Shown: one piece after another, positions 58,245 through 64,000 of the stretch | Layout: each line of letters starts with the position of its first letter | Numbering within the stretch: the first letter of the stretch is position 1 | Source: Eutreptiella sp. 'Long Island Sound 2002' | Lineage: Eukaryota > Euglenozoa > Euglenophyceae > Eutreptiales > Eutreptiaceae | Assembly (NCBI GenBank): GCA_964036045.1 | Contig: OZ038391.1 | Location: forward strand, 45,542,711-45,606,710 | DNA: 64,000 bases | Direction: 5' to 3' | The notes under the pieces: generated by a model | The model's database searches: none | What the model was told of the DNA's origin: nothing | What the model saw: the letters and a program-made list of their open reading frames with translations, nothing else | Position numbers and translations under genes: made by a program

Positions 58245-59675
58245 GAATCACAAACTCAACAACTTCCTTCTATTGCGCGTTTCCCGGATACGTTGGATCG
58301 TGCGGAGCATGGTGTTGCTGAGAGCTGCAATACGACAAGCTTGTTTGTTCGTCGGCGGACACACCTTTCGTTGCGCCCAGGCCGGGAGCGGCAGGAGCTG
58401 GTGCTTCAGCGAACTTGTACACGTGTGGTTCCGTACTTTGCAACGGGTCCGAGTATGCAAGAGCATGGTGAAAACGGCAGTAAGGGTAGGAGCGGCATTG
58501 TCATTGATAGCCGCAAACCGGAGTCTTGAGAAATTGTGCTGCATATTGTGTCACAAACGCTAGAACTGTAGGTAGTATGGCAGTAAGCGCTATCGTGGGC
58601 TGCGGAAACACTAGCAGCTGCGCGTTGCAGGGCCTGGAGCTCTATGGCCTGCTACATGAGACAACACGTAGAGAAATGCAAATCCTGGGCTTACAGCCTG
58701 TCTATCCAATTCAGCTACAGGGCAGGCTAGGGTGTGCCAGTCCATTATAAAATGCTGGCATAAAAAAATATTAGACACTGAGTCGCTCCTAATGCCCAAT
58801 ATCTCTCGTCCCATTTCACCGCATTGCACAGCAGCTGCACGGTGGTCTCGGTTCCTGCATTGCAATGAGACACGAAAGGAGCTTCACTGCTAACATCGAA
58901 TCGGTGCAACGTCAAGCAGTGAAATCAAGAAACAACAAATGTGAGTATGTTGCAAGACGGAAACAGGCATACGTTGGCTGGCGTGGATCTCTAGAGTGCT
59001 TGGGCAGAACACATGACTCCGAACGTGATACAGGCACTTCAGGGGTGCGGGCTTCTGTGACACTGCATGAGTTGTAATCGTGGACCCCGGACTTACCACC
59101 CAGTTGACGAACTCCAAAAAGTACGTCCGCGGTAGCTTAGCGGATTCCTTGAAGGCAGCATGACCGAAACACTTCTTCTCGTCAAACGCCGCAACAACCT
59201 GCGTGAACTTGTCACCAACATCCCGTATCATCCGACAGAACTATGCCAGACCCCTCCACTCATTGACAGCCTTGGTACGCTGAGGAGCAAGACAGAGGTA
59301 TTTTCACCGTTCACAGTGAAACTCAGTGGAAACGCGGCCCTGTCAGTGCATATTCACTTTTCACATACGATTGTGTCAATGTCCATATACACCTTGCGTG
59401 GCACCCCAACATCTCTGGCCACTTCCCAAACCTCACCAACATCGGGAGTGGCGTACTTCTGGCCGGTCCTCTTCACGATTTCAGCACAACGTTGTAAAAT
59501 TGCAGCAACCACCTCAGAAAAAGCAGTCTCACAGAATTTCCATAGGGCCCTTTGGGGTGCACAATAAAGGCGGAAATTAATTTTGCACTACTGCAATGCT
59601 ACCATGAGTGATATCATGCTGGCACCTTTTGAATGCGCAGTGCATGGACAACAGACCCACAACAGGCAGGGGCCA
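58245..59675 (-). other. Element F interior with one probable exon
   Basis: A leftward frame at 59,231-58,890 (TQVVAAFDEKKCFGHAAFKE; PRTYFLEFVNWVV then a GT donor-like site) looks like an F exon. The F palindrome at 59,301-59,322 lies just upstream. The rest shows no motif. Confidence 0.35.
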
Positions 59676-59773
59676 TGAGGCAACGGATACTGGGCTCGCA
59701 TACGCCCCCGTGTCACAGGCGCATGGTCATCACCACATAGTTCAGTGTTTTTTCTTGCTGCACTGCAGCGCAA
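59676..59773 (-). repeat. LINE 3' tail, copy 4
   Basis: CATGAGGCAACGG block extending to GCTGCACTGCAGCGCA, the same upstream limit as the LINE 2 tail. Like copy 3 it has no LINE coding sequence attached. Confidence 0.8.
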
Positions 59774-60344
59774 ACTAGTTCTGTACCACCCCAGGTGGCT
59801 GCTGACTGTGCTTTGGACTTGGCCATCTGTACATTGAGGTCAGCTCGCACCCACCACCCTCCCACAGTGCCGGTTAGTCTCTAACCCTTGCTCTGCGGGT
59901 CTTGCTCTTGCTGCACCTGTCTTGCCCTTGCTCTCTGGCACGTGAAGACGTGTCCTTTTCGAACTCCGGGGGCGCAAGGGCGTCTTTACGTTTCACCACC
60001 AGACCTTTCTGATTGACGCTTCAACAGGTGCTTTGCTGTACTGTTGTGCTTACCTGTTCAGTACCACTCCATGTGCGCGCTGGCCGCCCACATTTCCAGG
60101 CCAGCTCGCACCCACCCTCCCGTTGGCCGCACTCTCGCTGCCCCTGTCGTGCTCCGGCATTCTGACACGTCATGACGTGCCATGCCCGTGTCTTGCCCGT
60201 GCTCTGGGGGCGCAAAGGCGTCCCGATGTTTCATCACCAGGCTTTTCAGCTCTTTGCTGCAATGGCTGCCCACACACCCTGGTCAGCTCGAACCCACCAT
60301 CCTCCCACGGTGCCAGTTAGTCCTCGACTCGTGCTGTGCAAGTC
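59774..60344. repeat. Threefold degenerate repeat
   Basis: A unit containing GGTCAGCTCGCACCCACC and GTGCCGGTTAGTC recurs near 59,838, 60,100 and 60,281, with GGGGGCGCAAGGGCGTC near 59,968 and 60,206. No gene is supported. Confidence 0.6.
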
Positions 60345-60570
60345 TCTCTCCCCCTCTCTCCCTCTCTCTCTACCCTGCCCTCTCTACCCTGCCCTCTTTC
60401 TCTCTCTCTCCTTCTCTCTGACCCTCCTCCCACTGTGTCCCACTCTCTCTCTCTCTTTCGCATAAAGGGGTTTTCGGGATGTTCGGTGGATCTCTATCCC
60501 CCCCGGGGTTCGAACCCTCCTCCACAGGACAGAAGAGGTGCGGTATACCCACTAAGCTACGACGATGTGT
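60345..60570 (-). mobile_element. tRNA-derived SINE
   Basis: Read on the minus strand from about 60,570, the sequence has a perfect RNA polymerase III A box (TAGCTTAGTGGG, 60,548-60,559) and B box (GGTTCGAACC, 60,507-60,516), about 30-40 bases apart. It does not fold as a full tRNA: the acceptor and anticodon stems fail. A (GA)n tail follows (60,470 down to 60,345). This is the layout of a tRNA-headed SINE. Confidence 0.7.
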
Positions 60571-60914
60571 GTTCTGCATTGTTGTTCCGACCTGTCCTAC
60601 TCCCCCCTGCATGTCATCCCCAACAGGCAGGGTGAAGGGAGACCAAAAGTGCCATGTACCACGCGCGCAGAATGTTGCACTGGATGGCAGTGTATGCACT
60701 GTCCCCCATATCGGTCCCTTGTTTCCCAGGAGTTTCACTGTCAATAGTGCAAGTGCTCTGTGATTGTATGCTTTTCGTGTAATTATGATCTACGCACCAT
60801 TGCATAATCGTCCTGTTATATGTCCCGGCCTGCTTCACCTTGTATTTCAAAGTGGACAGTGAAAGTCACTCCCTTTACCCCCTCTTGATGGCAATTGCAC
60901 TGGACACACAACCA

Positions 60915-62193
60915 TCAAGAAACCCACGGTAAGTGGACACAACAAACCGCAACCATTGGCAGCATAAAAGATCCATTAGCCACTGTACATCTGTGTTCCG
61001 GAGCATTACCAGCCTTACCTAACCAAGATACATTCTTCGTCACCGCTTTCAGAATCAACATAGCACAACTCTTCCTCACCCAATGCCGTAGCATCAAGGT
61101 TGACATCATTTCCTCGGTCTGACTGAGACCCGTTTTGGTCACCAGTGCCACCTGCTCTTTTGTGTTTCCTGGGTACTTTTTCCCAAATGCGCAGACCCAA
61201 AGCCGTAGCGTCACGTGGTAGCATGCCGCGTAGGCGTGCAGCTCTTCCTGCATAGTCATCAAAAAGGGAAGTGTAATTACGACCACTGGGCGGTTGCTGG
61301 TGCTCGATGATGTGATCAGCCACAACCCGCGATCTGCCGTGTCAGACACCTTACCACAGAGGTAAAAAAGAGTGTAAAGGCTTTGGTGCACGATAATACA
61401 CCCCGAATCAACCAGGCTTGTAAAGTCCATAGAGGCATGTGGAAACTTGAAACTGTGTGGCCAAATGTTGGTACCTATTACACAAGCAACCTTAGGATTA
61501 TCCTACATCTCACCTGTTCTGATATCTATAAATGGGGTGGTGCCTGAGGTCAAAAAATGCAACAGATTCTGCAACCTACCCTCCACCGTTAGGACACATT
61601 CCAATCTTATAATCTTATATATGGGGCTTCTGCTAGAACGTGGTTCCTTGTCGAGCCTTTCTGATGGTGAAAAGCAGGGACTCAGATTGCTCCAGTGTGG
61701 TAGCACTGAGATCATGCTTGGATGCTTTCACAAGACGAGACATCATAGATTCCCCTTTCTCTTCAACACGTGCGGTACCTAGCCATGCATGATGGAAGGA
61801 ACTTCATAGAAGGAGGGCAATGCGGGTCGTGTTCTTGTAGTTGCCGTCACTAAGTGTCGGCTTGATCTTCTGCTGCACAAACAAGCGGCATTCTGAAACC
61901 TTGCATGCCGCAACACCAATGCCCTAGGCTCGATGTCTCCAGCACCAGTCACGCACCATTATCCCTAGCTGCAAGACACTAGAAATATAAGCCTGCAATA
62001 ATTCCAACAGGGCCTCCCAGCGCTCCTTCCATAAGGGAGTTTCACTGTCAACAGTGAAACTCCGAAAGCCAACGTCGTATTGAGACTGCAGTGCGGGATA
62101 CACAAGGTGGCAGGAGAGAATGAGCCTCGCCGGGACAATGAAAGGGGGTACTAGTACACCGTGTGAAAATTGGATCCAATAAGAAGCGGTCAT
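60915..62193 (-). CDS. Element F core exons
   Basis: Blocks at 62,193-61,924 (LLQAYISSVLQLGIMVRDW, resembling YGYIPALFIIGSQVRD of E), 61,715-61,503 (CVLTVEGRLQNLLHFLTSG) and 61,323-61,015. The last has GLRIWEKVPRKHKRAGGTGD, then an acidic tail YVDSESGDEECILVR with stop, comparable with the acidic tail at the same place in E. The F palindrome at 62,040 lies within the first block. Confidence 0.5.
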
Positions 62194-62327
62194 ACTCTAG
62201 GCAAATAAAAAAAGGTGGAAAAACCTTATATAAAGCAGAGACACACGCCTTCTATGCGTGCCAAAACCCATAGACAGGGCATACGTCACGGAGCGCACCG
62301 CGTACTGGGGAAGTAGCATGCTCCCTA

Positions 62328-62580
62328 TTGTACACAACCTTTGCAACCCTCGATCATATGTTCATGGCACAAAGTAATACCTTCACCAGGTTCTGGTTCC
62401 CAAGATTGTCTGGCAATAACCGGACCAACACGTCCCCCAATCCCGCCGTCTTGATGACATTGATGTCCCATAACCCGTACGGCTGCCATGATGAATTCCT
62501 GAGGTTGTTCCAGCGAGTATCCAACGGACAGCGAAGAAGACCAAGGGGCACTCGATCTGATCCCAGGTCCCCCACAACAG
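62328..62580 (-). CDS. Element F transposase block, cut by G3
   Basis: SDRVPLGLLRCPLDTRWNN aligns with the RCPLDIRRDN block of E and the VPLDIKRDN block of D. In F the pair of acids after PLD is changed (TRWNN). The frame ends abruptly where G3 begins, so the gene continues beyond the window. Confidence 0.55.
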
Positions 62581-64000
62581 CACATGGTGCTGGGACGCAC
62601 AGCATAGAAGGTACAAAATGGCAGGAAAATGCTGAGCATATTGCTCAGGATATTTGGGGATGCTCAGCATTCATGCTCAGCAAATGGGACTCATATTGCA
62701 GGGTTCATCTCGGAAGTCCCAGCCAAAATTTCTTCCGAGCTCCCCCGGCACGGTCGGCTGGGAAGCCCATGGAACATTCCTACCAATATCGGTTGCGTTT
62801 TGGGACCCGATCTGGCTGCCAAAACTTCCGAGCATCTTTCCGAGGGATTTCAAAAACTTCCAGGCGTTTTTCCATCGGTTTTTTGTACGATGAACTACAC
62901 CGTTCTTGGTTCCCAAATCCCACACCTCAGCAAAGAAACACACAAAAAGACAAGCATGACCGTTCACTTACGCTTGAAATGTGAACGCTCAGTGGCTTGC
63001 CTGTTCATTTCAGCTTGAACTGTGAATGCTGTACTCTCCTTCGCTGAGCATCTGCACAGGATAGCCATCGCTTGACATGGCATCCACATCCACCACCACA
63101 CGGCGATACTTCTTGGGTTGAGGTTGCGGTTCAGGGTTGTCACTAGATGATGAGGAAGAATCTGAGGCACTTACTGTGGAGGCACCAGATAGGTGCACAG
63201 CATCATCATCCGAATCATTATCCTCAGGACTGCTACTGCTCCCACTATCACCGCTGCTGTGGCTGTTGTTGCTGCTACTGGTACCGTTAATGTGTGTACA
63301 CGCAGCCTCTCTTCAGATTCCTCTGCAAAGGTCCGGTCCGTGTTGTATTTCGGATCCGGACCAACAATGCAGAGGTTTCTGTATTGTACACCGTACGAAG
63401 TCTCATGTTTGCTGGGGCTTGTCTTGCCCACAGCCTCCCGTGTCGTCAAGACAGGGATTGAAAAATGCTTATGCATAAGCACAGCCAGCAAGGTATCCTT
63501 CGGCTGGATGCGGTATGCATCAGGGACGACCCTGTCTAAAAAAAACCCTTAGCATTCTGGGTTCAATGGTCTTTGACGGCTTATGCCGCAGGCACAGTGC
63601 TGCTAGGGCGTGTTGGAGGCGCGATTGTGTATCACCTGGTTCGGGAACTTCGGTATTGGCTGTGTCCGCGTCAATGAGCTCGCCCTCAAGCTCCAAATCT
63701 GGTTCCGGGAGCTGCTGATCGGGCTGGGGGGGCTGAGCGGACGAAGACGAGGCACTAGCGGCACTGCCTTGACTATTAGACATGTCTCTTGCAGGTGACA
63801 AAAAGTGTTCTGGGCACAAAAAGGGAATACATTAGTGAGTCTACTCAAAGGGGCCTAGGTGAGAAAGCGACACACATGCAAAAAGAAAACCACAAAAGCA
63901 GGCACAAAGCTTCACAAGGCACAAAGGGCAAACATTCATCAGCTTGAGTACGGTGTTCTCGATGCAAGTTTGCAGGCAAAGCAGCCACCAAAGATCAAAC
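62581..64000 (-). mobile_element. Transposon G3, internally deleted, right end not seen
   Basis: Begins with the same CACATGGTGCTGGGACGC end as G1 and G2 and shares the deletion junction of G2 (GTACCGTTAATGTGTGTACAC at about 63,282). It lacks B, giving an empty site at about 62,940. It is very similar to G2, indicating a recent common source. Confidence 0.9.
63005..63783 (-). pseudogene. Truncated G gene in G3
   Basis: The first exon starts MSNSQGSAAS at 63,783 and is open through LELEGELIDADTANTEVPEP, but an extra A in an A run near 63,541 shifts the frame after RMLRVF. The 3' exon block (VHLSGASTVSASDSSS, PKKYRRVVVDVDAM) follows after the deletion. Not able to encode the full G protein. 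Confidence 0.65.

Larger units (their letters stand above)
43587..64000 (-). mobile_element. DNA transposon F (relative of D and E), open right end
   Basis: A CTTAGG start at 43,587 is the candidate left end, by analogy with D and E. The right end lies beyond the window because a conserved coding block is cut by G3 at 62,580. Throughout this region, except in its guests, the palindrome TTTCACTGTCAACAGTGAAA recurs (43,902; 45,387; 52,814; 59,301; 60,733; 62,040; a spaced version at 43,815). Coding blocks related to E occur in the same order. The left boundary is provisional as no partner TIR is visible. Confidence 0.6.

Noticed and set aside
60500-60570. A functional tRNA gene
   Set aside because: A and B boxes are perfect but the acceptor and anticodon stems do not pair.

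Overview
The window is eukaryotic nuclear DNA made almost entirely of transposable elements stacked inside one another. Evidence for a eukaryote is GT-AG introns inside transposase genes, a LINE, a tyrosine-recombinase-type retroelement, a pogo-like transposon, a tRNA-derived SINE and abundant simple repeats and G tracts. No ordinary host gene could be supported. The species cannot be read from the sequence; a large repeat-rich algal genome is my guess only.

Layout. 1-3.0 kb: gene-free simple repeats, framed by a 100-bp direct repeat. 3.0-10.6 kb: decayed LINE copies, all transcribed leftward, sharing a 3' tail ending at CATGAGG. 10.63-13.79 kb: DNA transposon 'A' (TIR CCCTAGAGACC, TG on both sides). 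13.8-16.1 kb: nothing recognised. From 16.1 to about 43 kb the backbone is a leftward retroelement (gag with zinc knuckle, tyrosine recombinase, RT, RNase H) split by large insertions. Element 'D' (18,002-22,728; 5-bp TSD TCTTT) splits the region between recombinase and RT. A pogo-like element 'H' (25,939-40,994; TA TSD) splits gag. H is itself split by 'G1' (25,984-37,040) and 'G2' (38,309-40,185), and G1 contains 'B' (26,348-30,974), a relative of A.

From about 43.59 kb to beyond the end runs a third relative of D, called 'F'. It is interrupted by 'E' (45,461-51,992; 5-bp TSD ATATA), by 'C' (55,708-58,240; TA TSD), by short LINE tails and a SINE, and by 'G3' (62,581 onward).

The most interesting shared property is that nearly every DNA element has its own short motif, usually palindromic, repeated in its introns and end regions and not shared with its relatives. 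Examples are GCTGGNNCCAGC in D, GGGCACTGCAGTGCCC in E, TTTCACTGTCAACAGTGAAA in F, GTTCCGGCGACGTTCC in B, an AT-rich TTTAAAATTTAAAC type in A, and AATTCGTACGAAATT in C. I interpret these as element-specific arrays of transposase-binding sites, partly housed in introns; this is inference. Several insertions can be checked inside the window because removing the insert plus one target duplication puts the host reading frame back (D in the retroelement, G2 in the pogo gene), and because G2 and G3 show the empty site for B. Most genes are broken. The pogo transposase is the best preserved, with G2 as its only visible disruption.
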